A stretch of 64,000 nt of DNA. Source: Epiperipatus broadwayi. Lineage: Eukaryota > Onychophora > Udeonychophora > Euonychophora > Peripatidae. A model generated the notes under the pieces. The model saw only the letters and a program-made list of their open reading frames with translations, was not told the origin of the DNA and did no database searches. A program made the translations under genes and the position numbers. This document shows positions 1-12,880 of this stretch, piece after piece. How positions within the stretch are numbered: position 1 is the first letter of the stretch; each line of letters opens with the position of its first letter. The DNA lies in NCBI GenBank assembly GCA_028023455.1, contig JAQFVV010012394.1:20230353-20294352 (forward strand). Reading direction: 5' to 3'.

Positions 1-399
1 ATCGGCTCGTCTGTTTCCGTATTTCTCTCTGCTTGAGGTAGCGGAAAGTGGACGATTTTGAATAATAAGAATTCCCCATTACATATATAAGTGAAAGGGA
101 AGTTGGAGCTTTTCGATCGTCCCGTGCCTGTTACAATATATATATATGTGTGTGTATAAAAGAAAATATAAACATACACATATATAACACTGATATACAA
201 CTATTTAGCTCTCATTGGAATATAAGAGCTCATTCATAATTCATGTCATTAAAAAAGAAAATGATTTTCCAATTAATTAGAAAGTTGAAGACTTTGCTAT
301 GAAACGAACAGGTTCCACTTCTGTTTTATTATATTTTTCTAAATCTTCAAACAGTATCTAAATTTATTGCCAAACCTTTTCCAACAGGCATTTAAAGTA

Positions 400-567
400 T
401 GTAAAATTTAATGCATGTATATAAAACAGGAAATCCTAATTTTAAGTGAAATATGAACTTCTTTATCGCATAAAAGAAAACCACATAAAAAGATATTAAG
501 AAGAAACATGAATTGCATAATTTCAAAATTGCATTAAAAAATCCACACAAAAAGAGACCCAGGTGTA
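400..567 (+). mobile_element. fragment of a TACACCTGGGTCTC-ended MITE
   Basis: The right end reads AAAAAGAGACCCAGGTGTA, nearly identical to the right end of the complete element at 9858-10807. The sequence before it (from the TTTAATGCATGTATA stretch at about 408) aligns with the complete element from about 10550 onward but lacks the internal palindrome. The matching left terminal repeat is absent, so this is a truncated or internally deleted copy. No coding capacity. Confidence 0.6.
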
Positions 568-1378
568 TATGTGCTTTCATAAATTGAAGAAATTTTATTT
601 ATATAATCATGTACACCACTCTGAGATGGAACAAATTTTATCTTTTTTTTAAAATGATGGCACTCAGAGAAGGAAAAATGGCCATTAAAAATTGTAAATT
701 TTGCTAACTTTAATGATTTTTTTGTTTATTTACATTTTTTTATTTGTTTACATTTTTCTTTGGATAAGTATAATTGAAGTTGTGTTGTTAGATACTGCAT
801 AATTTGCAGCTCTACTATACTTCTCAATTTAAATTTTTTTCTAATGAACTGTCACTGACTCTTCTGTCTGACATGATTTAGTGGATGATTCTGGAGTGTA
901 GTGTCCAGATTGGTTCCATTTTCTGCATGATCATCTCATGAACTCCTGCAATAAAGCCATTTGATTCTTAAATGCTGTTACTTCTTTTGGTATCCATTCA
1001 TCATATTCTTAGGCAACCCTTTTTCTTTCTTTCTTGGATCTAATCTGAAAAAAATAAATCACACAATAGTTGTTATAATAATTTGAGCGTTTTTTAAATT
1101 AAACTTTAACACAGTGCAGTGGAATTTTATCGTTTCAGTAAATTTTCATAATTATTTGAAAGTTATAGATATACCAAAAGCAGTTTTCTATATTGTTGCA
1201 TGTTCATGTGTATATACATACATGTTTATAACATGAAAACAGTTTTTCACGATTACTACATATGTACCAGGGTTGAGATGTCCAGGTATTGAATGAAATG
1301 AGTGCTTCCGTACAAAAATTCATTAAAACTTTCAAAAGCTTTAATTAAAATTCAATTTAAAAAATTCACTTTCAACTT

Positions 1379-1800
1379 TTTTACCACCAGTTGATTTGTT
1401 TTTATATACACAAAGAATGAATTTGACTAACACATTCTCAGTTGATTATAAAAAGTTCAAATTATGCTAAGATCTAATTTACAGTCAAAACTTTTAAGAA
1501 TGTTAAATGGATTTGGAAGATAAAAATATATTGATAATGTGTTATCTATATTTAAACCAATCACAGTCTGATTATAAAGAGCAATTCAAATTCATTATTT
1601 TTTGTATGGAATTACTGTTGACTTTTAATTTTTTTTTACCAGCAGTTGAATTGTTTTTATATATGCAAAGAATGAATTTGACTAACACATTCTCGCTTGA
1701 TTATAAGAAGTTCAAACAATGCTAAGATCTAATTTTTAGTTAAAACTTTTAAGAATGATAAAAGGATTCGAAAGATAAAAATATATTAATAATATTCTCT
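1379..1800. repeat. imperfect direct repeat, period about 255 bp
   Basis: The segment containing CAAAGAATGAATTTGACTAA occurs at 1411 and again at 1666. The similarity extends on both sides, from the TTTACCA-CAG stretch through GCTAAGATCTAATTT to the AAAAATATATT segment. The copies differ by scattered substitutions, so the duplication is not recent. No coding sense in either copy. Confidence 0.75.
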
Positions 1801-2043
1801 GATGTATAGATAAGGGAGTTTCATTTTTTTCTAGATGTGTGTAATATATATATATATATTAGGTACTATTACGTAAAAATTGTTGTGGCAAGTGAAATAA
1901 AAACATTATATAAAAAAGAAGTGTGCTTCCGTTCTTCAAAAAGTCACGTTTCGTCACTAACATGTACATATAATAATTAACAATACTTAGTTAATTAATC
2001 AATAAACCAGAAATTATATATTATATATATATTTTTTTTGTAG

Positions 2044-2268
2044 GTTGCCATAAGAGCTGGTCTTTTTCATGGCGGTGAGTCTCTGTGTTCTGTTATAAAC
2101 ACACATGAAGCTACTGTAGACCCTGATGGAGAACTATTCAGAGATGTCCAATTGTTGTTTGATATAGATGTCTGCAATATTCCTAGGATGGCACGGTTAT
2201 GCTTTGTTGTATATTCAATTGAAAAAATTAAAGGCAATAAAACCAAAGGAAAGAAAGGAAGTAAAGTG
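2044..2268 (+). CDS. PIK3CB-like: PI3K class IA catalytic subunit, exon a (C2 domain, first half)
   Basis: Seventy-five codons, phase 0 at both ends, between a TTTTTTTTGTAG acceptor and a GTAAGA donor. The protein starts VAIRAGLFHGGESLC, the first C2 strand of p110 subunits, and continues to NIPRMARLCFVVYSIEKIK, very close to the p110-beta equivalent. A lysine-rich loop (KGNKTKGKKGSK) ends the exon. In this family the C2 domain helps position the enzyme on the membrane and contacts the p85 inter-SH2 segment. The protein makes PIP3 from PIP2 at the plasma membrane once recruited by the regulatory subunit. Identity as class IA p110 is secure; the choice of beta over an ancestral alpha/beta/delta form is by eye. 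Confidence 0.93.
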
Positions 2269-5095
2269 GTAAGAACTGTATTAAAGATTTATTATTATCA
2301 TATTCATGTCGGTAATTTTTATTGTTATTGTGATTACAGTCATAATAACTTAAATCTGTCGATTAAAATTTATAATATTTTAACATCCGTACAAAATTAC
2401 AAAACGGACCATTTAAATTTGTATTGCTGACAGTCTTCATTCTTTAATGTAAGTTAGAACTTACTTCAGTTAAATTTTTATTTACACACACATTAAAAAC
2501 ACAAGGAAAACAATTCAATGAGTAACTTTAATTCAACATTCTTATTATGAATGTCATGCTTTTTTTTACTATGTCTCTCAAGTAATTGTAGAATTTTTGA
2601 TAAGTGTCATGGATGCTATCCACATGCATCATGCCACAAATAATCAAAAAGTAATTTACAGTATAGCAGCCATTTTCTGTTAATGGAAGAACGACAGTAA
2701 AGTTATATTTAATTTTTTTTATTTCAATAATATTGTACAACCAATCCAGTTAACCATTTAAGATAAATGTTTATATAGATATTTTTAGCTCAAGAGTAAA
2801 GAAAGATGGAAAAATAGTGAAAACTTCATCTAGTAGTAGGAAATAATCTTGGCTAGCAACTGGAAAAGCCCATGTTGCTTAGCAACTGGAAAAGCCCATT
2901 ACTTCTGCTACTGATGCTTTTTTCCTGTGTGAATTCAAAATGTATTTATTAAAGCTGTAAGATCACACTTCCTTCAGCAGTGTTAAAAGTTTCATTGTGG
3001 TTCAACCATTTTTTATTTTTAAATCAGCAACATGACAGTCTTCTGACCTACCCCCCAAAATTTTTTAGCCTAAATATGATTTCAAAATATTTTTACTTGG
3101 GCTTAAACTCTTAGTTGAGAACATAGTAAATGGATGTACTAACCATTATATAAATCCTTATTATAGCAATAAACATTGAACTATACTATTCCTATATACT
3201 AAAAAATGTAATTTCTTAAAATCATATCAACAAATTGATTAAAAAATAGTAACATCCATTGTAGTCAGTAAAAAACAATTTCTTTTTAATTTTTGAAAAG
3301 AATTAACTTTTAAAAGTTTTATTTTTAAAAGAAAATGTACCCCACCCCATTTTATTTAACAAAAATATATATAAAATACTTTAAAGGACTTTATTTTAAA
3401 AAAATGTTTTAAAAAATTTTATGCAGTGTAAAATTTTGGTACTTACGTATTATATCTGCTGCCCGTATTTGCAACTGCAGAATGCCGTACCTTTTTCCAG
3501 TATGGTGGGGAGGGTGTTTGCGATGGCACAATGCCATACCTTTCTCCATTGTGATGGTAGAATGCTGTATTAAAAACTCACAATTGCAGCATTCCGCCAT
3601 CGCAAAATCTCTCCCCCAATGGAGAAAGATACGGTACTCTGCCATTGCAAACACAAACAGCGGGTCTAAAGCTACATTTATAAGTATAGGCATTATATTG
3701 TATTATAAATATTTTATATGTTCTGCATGCTTTAGTGAGTGTTAGAATGACAATCTCAGGTTCGAGATATATGAATTCCAACTATAGCTTTGTCATTTTC
3801 TATGCTCGAACTTCATATGATTTCATAATTAATAAAGATTTTATTTTTTGTTGAGGAAACATGTACATATTTACTGAATATATGTCAACTTATAAAAATA
3901 AATTCATAATGGACAAAAAACTGTATCATCGAATTGTAAATGCTGATTCTGTAATCAGCAAAACTATTAATCTGGTCATTCTAGGAAATTAAGAATTCTG
4001 AATTTATAATATTGCATCTGGGTTGCAATGTTAAATTTAAATAAAAAAACAATTTTAAATATATATTTTCAAATAATAGCACTTTTTAAAAATAGAGTGT
4101 TTAATCATCTGGATATCTATTCACCACAAAAAGATCAATAATTATTTGGGCAATAAATATAATGTATAACTATTTCCTATATTCTACATATATATATATC
4201 TTTGTATAGTTTTTTAAAAATAATTTTTTTTTGCCCCCATCTTCTATAAACTATATTTGTCTTAAAATTGGGTTTTTTTTTTAGTATACGCTTTTATTTA
4301 ACCTATTCTCTTTTTTTATTTTTCTGTTGAGAAATGTTGTAATCAGTTTTCACTCACTTTCCAATTTCTAATTAGTTAAAACTTGGCATGCATTTGTATT
4401 CCCAATGGTAATAGAGTTTGCAAACAAGTTTAGCAAAAATAACTTGAAAAAAATTTAAATTTTATATGGGATTCAATACTCTTTAGAAGACTGTTATTTG
4501 GTGATATTAAACTGGGACTAAGTAAGTCTAAAAATTGAAAATAAAAAGAAATTCTTCTATTTGTATAAATGCATTAAAAAATTTGCACTAAAAAATAAAA
4601 AACAAATTTTGTTTAGTTTTCATAGTATTCTTGATATTACGAGACTAATTAAAAAAGCATAAAGCGTTCATGATTAGAAAGATTCTCAGACTATTTCTGA
4701 CCATGAACACAGCTTACTTTTATTTTGGTTATAGTATCAAGAATATTGTTGAAGCAAAGAAAATATTTTACTTTTTATTGCATTTTAAAAAAATTTAATA
4801 TTTGTTTTTTATTTTTTTAATTAATTTATTTTTATTAAGCATCGTATATAACAATTCTGACATAACTTTCTAAACACTGTATTTCAACCCAAACACATTC
4901 ATTTCTTATTGCAACTGTTGGTTTGACTTTCAACAAAACATTTACTACACATCAACTGTCAGTCAAGATTACAGACATAATTAATAATGAATTTATTTTA
5001 CTTTATTCTTAGATTGATGTATTTTTAATAAGTTTAATAACATATATTTTTATTGTTAATACAATATAATTTTAATATTTTTTTTATTTTTGTAG
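2269..5095. other. intron (2.8 kb) after exon a
   Basis: GT at 2269 (GTAAGA) to AG at 5095 (long T-rich tract, TTTTTGTAG). It holds a GC-richer foldback at about 3460-3668; the rest is AT-rich with homopolymer runs and nothing recognisable. Short open frames on either strand here have no family resemblance. Confidence 0.85.
3460..3668. repeat. foldback element with about 75-bp inverted arms
   Basis: The left arm (about 3463-3540) and right arm (about 3588-3668) are inverted copies. GAATGCCGTACCTTTTTCC on the left faces GGAGAAAGATACGGTACTCTGC on the right, and TTTGCGATGGCACAATGC faces GCATTCCGCCATCGCAAAA. The block is clearly GC-richer than its surroundings. Open frames cross it on both strands only because it lacks stops; they show no known domain. 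Confidence 0.75.
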
Positions 5096-5338
5096 GATCT
5101 TAATATCAATTCACTAGCATGGGCAAATATAACCGTATTTGATTACAAAGGTCATCTATGCATGGGTGCAACAACTCTTCACATGTGGCCATATACAGAA
5201 GATATTTTACATTCCGATGATATTTTACATCCTTTAGGAACTGTTGTTAGTAATCCTAACAAGGAAGAAGCAACTTCTCTCACAATTACATTTAGCCGCT
5301 TTGCTAATGAACCAATCATTTATCCTGTATTTGAGGAG
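5096..5338 (+). CDS. PIK3CB-like: PI3K class IA catalytic subunit, exon b (C2 domain, second half)
   Basis: Eighty-one codons, phase 0, acceptor TTTTTGTAG, donor GTAAGT. It begins DLNINSLAWANITVFDYKG and continues through LHMWPYTEDILHSDDILHP to LGTVVSNPNKEEATSLTI, then FANEPIIYPVFEE. These match the later C2 strands of p110: the W-NI-FDYKG strand, the L-LWP turn, the NP-G--SNPNKE loop and the final strand before the linker. A duplicated DDILHP/DILHSD wording inside the loop is a small lineage-specific feature. An internal ATG at 5162 is not a start; the upstream codons are conserved. Confidence 0.95.
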
Positions 5339-6296
5339 GTAAGTTTTAAAAAGTTTCACTTTAAAAGTAAGTGAATGTAATCAGAATTTGAGTTCTAGAT
5401 AATGAAGTTTGGTTTCTGAAAATAAACTTTTTTGATTTCTTGATTTTCCGCTTGATATTCAAATTTGATAAGCTATGATATTAATCTATATCTGTTCTCT
5501 GATGAGTGTAGCACTGTTATTCTGATGTGATATTCTTCTATTTAGTAATATCATGACTATCACATTCTTTGCCTTTTTCATCACTCACTCTCCCTGTTCT
5601 TTTTCTATAGTTTTTCATTTGGAATAGTATGTTGAAAATGATCATATTCTGTATTCTAAAGAAACTCTTAAAAGTCTTTCACTAGTTTCATTTCATTTTC
5701 CAAAACTATACTTACCCACTTTCTTTCTTTTTCATCATTTTCAAACATAACCTTCCTTTAGTTATATTTTGTGAGGCATATAATAAGTATTTATTAAATC
5801 TCTATAAAATTGTTGTGCATAACCACTATCCATATACTTAAATTACTGCATTACTATAAGAATTCACTTTGAATCTATCTGACATTATTCTTGCATTGAT
5901 AGACTTATATATTACCAGGGTGCCATTTGGTTTATTGCTTGTAGAAATCCTTTATAATTTAGTGCTTTGAATTATATATATATACAGTATATCAAATAAT
6001 ACAGCTATTTATCTTTTCAGGGTTTTTACTTTTCTTATGTTAACCATTTTAAGAAAGTCACATTTGTATCAATTTTTTTTAATAGGTTTGTTTTCATTGA
6101 CATTGACACTGGTTGTTCATTGGAAGTAATTGAATGATTTGACACTCAATAGGGCTATAGTATTTTCAACCAATAGAAATGATAGCGCACAGCTATATAT
6201 CAAGAGCTTTTAACTCTTGATTCCCTCATCTGTTATTACATAGGGCCTTTAGTGTTATATTCATATGAAAATTCACATGAAGTTTAAGAACTGGTA

Positions 6297-6810
6297 AAGA
6301 TTAAACAAGGCAAAACTCTCTATACAGTAGTGCCATTCTGTGCCAACGAGAGTAATCAATGGATGCCAGAAGGCTTGTGCATAAAATCTCTATCTAGTGC
6401 CTACTCATCCAATATCCCAGACTAGTTTCTGGCTTGTAGCCTTCGTCAATGAGGAGCCTTGGATCTGAGAGCACTGCACTTAGATCTTAGGATCTAGTGC
6501 AACCCTCCAGCAGCCACCTTTTATCTCTTCTTAACTACAAAACTATGAGAATGAAATTGAAAACACAATATTTTCAATCTAAGCTCAATAGCTTATATAG
6601 TCATATGGGTCTGAACTCAATTCAGCACCCATACATTTTGGTGTCTGTGGCTCTTTAACAACCATAGCCAGGATTGGTGTTAAACCACTAAACATCACAT
6701 GATCACCATCTCTTATACTAGCACATTTTTGTTATTAAACAAGGCAAAACTCTCTATATAATTATGTGCTAGTATAAGAGATGGTGATCATGTGATGTTT
6801 AGTGGTTTGG
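6297..6810 (+). mobile_element. foldback family A, single-arm copy
   Basis: Carries the recurrent body found at 34.8, 36.2, 48.6, 54.8 and 62.6 kb: a start CAAAACTCTCTATACAGTAG, then AATCAATGGATGCCAGAAGG, GCCTACTCATCCAATATCCC, and a segment ending GGATCTAGTGCAACCCTCCAG. At its right end a hairpin pairs 6682-6725 (ACTAAACATCACATGATCACC...) with 6765-6808. The AAACAAGGCAAAACTCTCTAT segment occurs as a direct repeat at about 6303 and 6737. No protein coded; non-autonomous. Confidence 0.75.
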
Positions 6811-8677
6811 CTCTGGAATTCACCACTCTATCATTGCCCTAAACTGCGGAGTATGGGAGATCTAGAATGAACGATTATGAGATTTTTGCAATGATTGAAT
6901 GGTATTTTGGGTTTTTTTTTTTCGATTGGTTCGACAGTCTACACCCTTGCCTGATTTGGAGGACTAGTAGACTTCTGTATTCCAAAGTTGGAGGTCCGAT
7001 TTTGTCATTTGTAATGCTTGAAAAATGAGATGTGTGATTTCCCACAATGAGCAGTTAAGATATGATCGTCTGATTAATTTAATCTGTCAGACAGATCGGA
7101 AACATTTTGCAGCTGATTTTCTGGAGCTGGCAATTTTCTATACAATTAATGACTACAGCTAAAAATGATTTTCACTTCCATTCGTAGGATTATATATATA
7201 TGCCTTTTCTTTCACTTTCATAGTCTTTGATCACCCCCACCCCCCTTCTCTATCCATTCATTTCGGGTTTTGTTTTTTTATTAAATAATAATGCGAATGT
7301 GTGTGATTTAAAAACATTCTTTATTTGATTGATTTATTGAAACCGTTCTTCTTTGAATTGTTATTAAAAAGGATTTCATAAAGTGTTTTTCATTGTATAA
7401 AATAATCTTATTTCCACAAATAGAAAAACTAAAGTAGAGTTAAGAACTTAAGTTTGATTAAAAGTTGTAAAAAGAAGGGCGAAAAATGGCTACCATAAAA
7501 TTACAGTTTCCGTAGTCATTTATAAAAATTTATTTTTATAAGTGCAACAAAATAATTAAGAAGTTATTGGAAAATAATTAAATGATCTTATTGTTTTGTT
7601 AGAATGTATTTTACCGATTTAATTGTGTATTATAATATGACCCATTGTTATGATTTTGCTGAGAATTCCATTTTTTATTTTTATTTTTAAAAAGGGACTT
7701 TAAAAAAAAACAACTACAACAGCAGTAACGTTGGGGCATATACTTTTGTCTTCTTAAAGTACTTTCAACTAATTTTTAAATTATTTCTGTTTTATCTGAG
7801 TTCAGTAATGATATATTTTTAATTTTTCATATTTTAATTTACACTTTTTTATAATATTTCATGCTTCTTAAAGTGTAAAATAATTATTTTTATATTGTTA
7901 TAACATTGTAATTGTACAATTCTAATATGACACTGGTGAGACCGACCATCGAGGTGAATATACACATGGTGTTAGTAGCTATCTATTTGGTTAGAGATTA
8001 TTATGCTATTATTAGCTCAGATCTGACTAAACTCTCTTTAAGGGTCAATATATCTATTACAATCACACATGATTTATTTTAACATTACCTTTTCCTCCAC
8101 GCATGTGTAATATTAAATATTATAACATCCATTAATGATGTTTATGAATATGTATATATAAACTGCACCATGTTGAATAACCAAATTATATAAGATGGAT
8201 GGTGGTGAGCAGGTGTCAGAAGCCATATATTAACACTACCAATTATGCAGTGAAATAATAATGGTTATGTTAATGAACATACATTTAGGTTTTTCCAACT
8301 AGATAATGATCCATAAATCAAGTTGTACATCAAACTAAATTATTTTTTGGTTAATTAAATAAATTGTTGCTCCATCTCTAAATAATGATGTTCGTGCTCA
8401 CATGTACCAGACAATGATCTTCAAAGTAGAGAATAACCTTTAATAAACACCAAAATGTCAATCATTACTTTATTTTAACATGTCAAATAATCACCTACAT
8501 ATATATATTTAATTTTTTCTCCATGGAACTATATACTGATGTCACAATCTATGATCAGATTGATTAAATTGTGGAGAAATAAACCCTCTAAACCTTTCAC
8601 TAAGCCATTACTATCCCCAGTGCCAAAAGTAATCAGAGTGCATGAAACCTAAAAATGAATGATCATTTAATTATTAA

Positions 8678-11600
8678 TATATATTGTAATCATCCAGATT
8701 ACATGGCCCACAGCAACATAGTTGTGTGTGTGCATATATATAAAATAATGGAAAAGTAGAAATAAACACAGACAAACTTTTGTAGATATTTTCTACAAAA
8801 TTTCACTTGGAATAATAATGACTGAAAAGGGTTAAATAGTTCTGGATTTAAAATAGAATTTTATTAGAAATAAATATTTTAAAAAGGGTCTAAATAAATT
8901 ATTATTGTTATTCTGAGTTTGAAATTGAAAAACAACAGGATTAGTGATCTTTTTGAAAAGATAAGAAAAAGAATTGTGTGTTCAATGAAGGTACTTTTTT
9001 ATCACCTCAGATGATTCTATAAAAGGACTGATAAAAAATATCAGCTTTTGAGAAGCAGCTGCTCATAACTAAGTACAGTTGGCTAAAATATTTTATGAAC
9101 TAATTAGCTGCAATAGTTGGTAGCTGTAGCTATAACAAAATAGCCAACTGCAACAATCTGGTTTAAATTTTTGAGGAGCAGTTGGCTAAAAGTTTTACAG
9201 TACTGCTGAAGTTGGTTTTCCAGAGTTAGAGGATGAACATGAAGACAGAACAGTAGATCCAGGAGCTCTATTATTTTCTTTCACAGGAGTTTTGATTTAC
9301 ATGAAGCTGTATCACTTCTGAATCATCAGTTTGAACAAATGACAAAATAGCTTGCTGGCCTGAAGCTTACCAAATCCTAGTCTAAGTGGAACTAACTGCA
9401 GAACAACAATTATCTGGAATGGACTCCATCAAGAGAACCCATCCGTTGCTGAAGGAGTAATTATACGTATACTGATATTCAGAGCTCAGATAAACATATA
9501 TATATATATAGCTGGTGAGTTCATTTAAAATCCTTTAAAATTACTTTTAAAATTATAACTTAATAACTTAAAGTAAAACAAATCAAGAATTTGCTTAATT
9601 TAAACATCTAAAAGAAGTCAACAGATGATTTTATAAATTGTTTTGGTCATTCCTCATAAAAAATGACATTAATTATATATATATATATAAGCATAATTTT
9701 GTTTAAATTAAAAATCAAAAAGTAAAGAATAGACGATTTTAAAAGCATTGATAATTAATTAATCAACAGTCAAAAAGTGTCCTGTCATAAAAGTAACTAT
9801 TTCCTTTTAAAAAAGACAAAAAAAGAAAACTATAATTAGTTTGTCAAAAATTGACTATACACCTGGGTCTCATTTTATGCGATAGATAAGTTTCTCAGAA
9901 AACATGCGCAAACGAAATTGCGCAAAAATAGACGTAACTTACCTTGAAAAAGGAGGGATACGAACTGTGATTTTTCAAAAATTGTGTAAAAGCAAAGCAC
10001 CAACGTAAAATTACTTTAAAATTTGCGCAAAAAAAAAATAAGGAAATAAAATATGACTAATAAAAAATTTCAAATTTGAAAAAAATTGATACAAGACAAA
10101 CTTTTTTTAACTATAATATTTAATTTTATTCAAAACAATATATTTTTATGCATAATTTATAGTAATTTACATTTTTTATACACGTTTTAATTATTATCAC
10201 TATTTGCTGATAAACAGGTTCGTTTGCCAACTGGTAAAAAATCAGATTCTTCACAAAAGGAAATACAACTAGCGCCAACATCACTCTCACATTGTGTTAA
10301 TGGTTTTCTGGTGACAACGTAATTAGTAATTAATCTAACAACTAAAAATTAAATTCTTATTTTTGTCTTTAATTTTCAATTTTAATTGTGCCCACTGCTA
10401 TTACTCACCTTTTAAAAATAAACTTGCGGACACTAAATGATTAATAATTGATTACATTCTTTTTTAAAAAGCAAAAACAGAATGTGATTTAAAATGCAAA
10501 ATTAACACACACAATGTTTGAACAAATTTACATTATCTTGTAAAATTTAATGTGTGTATACATAAAATGTGGAAATCATGATTTTAATTTCATTATTGCA
10601 TAAAATCTTACTATTATAAAGCACTGAAAATATTGAAATTACTAAGATGAAAGTCGAATTCCAATAATGTGCTATTACTTTCAATATACGTGAAATTTAT
10701 TATTTAAAGTAATAGCGCATTATCGGAGTTCGACTTCTGGAAAAACGTGAATCGTGTAACTTCAAAATCGCGTTAAATAAATCCGCGTAAAAAGAGACCC
10801 AGGTGTACTTTTTTTTAAAAGAAAAAGGGAAAGCTGTAACAAAGTTTAATAGCTTATTCAAATTATATTTTATATATTACACATGCATATGTGATTTTTA
10901 TGTACTCTTAATATTAACCAACAAATTAATTATGGAAAGTACATTTTGAATAACTTTTTATTTTGTGTGGTTGAAATATGCACAACATATAATAAATCAA
11001 GAAATAATTATGTACAGTATTATAAACTTAATAATTTTATTTTAATAAAAATTAAATATATGCTGTAGACTTCTGTGTATGTCTGCAATTCTATACACAC
11101 ACATGTATGTTAAGTATGTTTTTAAAATATGATAGAAAATGAATTTCATTTACATGTTGGTGTGCATATATATATATCACTGCTTGTCAAATAGAACATA
11201 TATGTAAAATTTAATCATTTTTTATATTATTAAATGTCAATTCAAATATGTTCAACCACTTGCCTGTGTGCTGATTGTGTTTTAAATAAACCTATATGGA
11301 ACATATATGTAAATCATAATGTAATAAACTTGAATTGTGTGCAGTAGTTTTATAAATCACAAATGTGATAATTTTTTTTATTGTATATTAATCAAAATCA
11401 GAAGATTTAATTGATATGTATAGCCTTATTCTAGAGATCTTAATATCATTTTTTTGTTACTAAACTTGAATTCAATTGTTAAAAATTGTATTGCATCATT
11501 TCTTGGTCAACATACAGTAATAGAGCTTATGTTCTCTGAGCTAGATTCAAGTATAACAGGCTGAATATATAAATGGGGATGTATTTCGTGCTTTAGGGGC

Positions 11601-12308
11601 AACCAGTATGACATTGTCCTTGCTTGGCATGAGTATTATATTATTCAAAACTCCTGCACTACATTTTATTTAGTTTAGTCTATTAGAAATTAAATTCATA
11701 GTTGGCCAGTACATTAATAGTACTAAGTGGCCTGAGCATTGATGATGATCAGCATGTTTTAATATTCCAGCATTATTGTTTTGATGATTATTTATTCTAA
11801 TGGTTTAGCACTTAAGTGGTGCATCCAAAGTTATGTTTAAATAATTGCCCAAGCTGGCAGAGGCTCAACAACATCAATCTGGTCTACAGAAGACCCATTT
11901 CCAATCCAGTCACCAGATTGATTGTTGATTTGTATTTTTTATTGTTCAAATCCAGTCACCAGATTAACTAATGATTTTATTTGATGTTGATCATTCATGA
12001 TGATAAATGGTTATTATGAGTATTACTTACTGTTGGTTGATGTATAGTTAATCATAGTTACTCTAATCTAGCTGGATGATCTTTCAGAGATCTATTGGTC
12101 TCTATTCTTGATCTCATGCTCTTAAAATATATTTTGAATTATTAAAAATTACTTTAATAATTAATTTGATATTAAAAATTTATATAAATTTTAATTTAAA
12201 TTTTTTTATATTTTGTATTGGAGTTGACGGTGATTTACCATCACCCCAGGGATGACCATTCTTATGACCACCCCAGATGACCGTCATCCCATTACAATAT
12301 ATATATAG
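8678..12308 (+). mobile_element. repeat B copy 1, flanked by (TA)n, interrupted by a MITE
   Basis: Shares long collinear similarity with 44745-47310: the TTATCACCT-ATGATTCTAT segment (9000 vs 44965), the GCTGGCCTGAAG segment (9356 vs 45401), the CATCAAGAGAAACCATC segment (9428 vs 45502), the TTGCCCAAGCTGGCA segment (11845 vs 46627) and AGAAGACCCATTTCCAATCC. Left end TATATATTGTAATCATCCAG and right end GTCATCCCATTACAATATAT are inverted to each other and lie in TA repeats. Without the nested 950-bp MITE the length is about 2.7 kb, matching copy 2. No coding frame seen, so probably a non-autonomous DNA transposon. Confidence 0.6.
9858..10807 (+). mobile_element. 950-bp MITE with TACACCTGGGTCTC terminal inverted repeats
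   Basis: Left end TACACCTGGGTCTCATTTTA, right end AAAAAGAGACCCAGGTGTA: inverted termini beginning and ending with TA. An internal palindrome (about 10649-10738) pairs AAGTCGAATTCCAATAATG with CATTATCGGAGTTCGACTT. It sits inside repeat B copy 1; the paralogous copy at about 45830-45880 runs AAAAATTGACTTTATTTAG without it. The paralog therefore acts as an empty site and fixes the edges. Non-coding; a TA target suggests a Tc1/mariner-like or similar driver, which is inferred. Confidence 0.8.
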
Positions 12309-12659
12309 CACACACATAGTTGTAAATATTGGAATACTTAATTAAAGAACAAAACTAAGTTCATGAATAATTTAAACAAAACTAATTTTAATGACAGATA
12401 ATATAAGCAAGTAAACACCTTTTTGTCTAAATTTATTGCCAACCTAGTCTGTACTCCCACATACATTATATTTCCTTTGGTTTCACTAAAAGTGAATTAT
12501 TTATTTATGTTACAAGGAAGAATTACTTAAATTCCTACAAAAGGTCAGATCACTATATACATGTCATATATATATCTGCTATTAATAAAAAGAATAAATG
12601 AAAGTATTATTCTTTGGTTAACAAGTGTACACTTAAAAATATATGTAAACTTAAAAAAT

Positions 12660-12880
12660 CTTAATCAACAATCTCCATCTGTTGTCAAGGAAACCTAATT
12701 ATAATAAAGGTGGCCACCATCTTTATCTATGGTCTAATATCTTTATATAGATATTAAAGATTGCAACTTGACTAAAAAGAGTAAGATTATTAATTCAAAG
12801 AAGGTTAAATAAATTTCATTAAACAGGCAAATATAACTTGTTTTGAAAGCAGACTAACAAATAGTCAATTATAACTTTCA
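12660..12880 (+). repeat. dispersed repeat family C, copy 1
   Basis: Segment starting AATCAACAATCTCCATCTG and GTTGTCAAGGAAACC, passing GGTCTAATATCTTTATATAG and CATTAAACAGGCAAATATAA, and ending near AATAGTCAATTATAACTTTC. Related copies lie at 18010-18226 (+), 32160-32340 (+, diverged) and about 63800-63905 (-). No coding potential; the class is unknown, possibly a SINE or MITE. Confidence 0.65.

Larger units (their letters stand above)
1..2043. other. intron upstream of first visible PI3K exon
   Basis: No exon of the host gene could be recognised here. The preceding exon of a p110 gene should encode the end of the linker after the Ras-binding domain, and nothing similar is readable in any frame. 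The stretch is AT-rich with TA/TG microsatellites near 140-180 and 1840-1860. It contains a MITE fragment (about 400-567) and an imperfect direct repeat (about 1379-1800). It ends in a T-rich tract and AG acceptor at 2042-2043. Confidence 0.6.

Noticed and set aside
1-60. An exon ending at GAG/GTAGCG in the first 40 bases
   Set aside because: One frame is open but the translation does not match the p110 segment expected before exon a, and the donor is weak.
3409-3781. Three overlapping open frames on both strands
   Set aside because: They result from a GC-richer inverted repeat without stops; no domain or codon signal.
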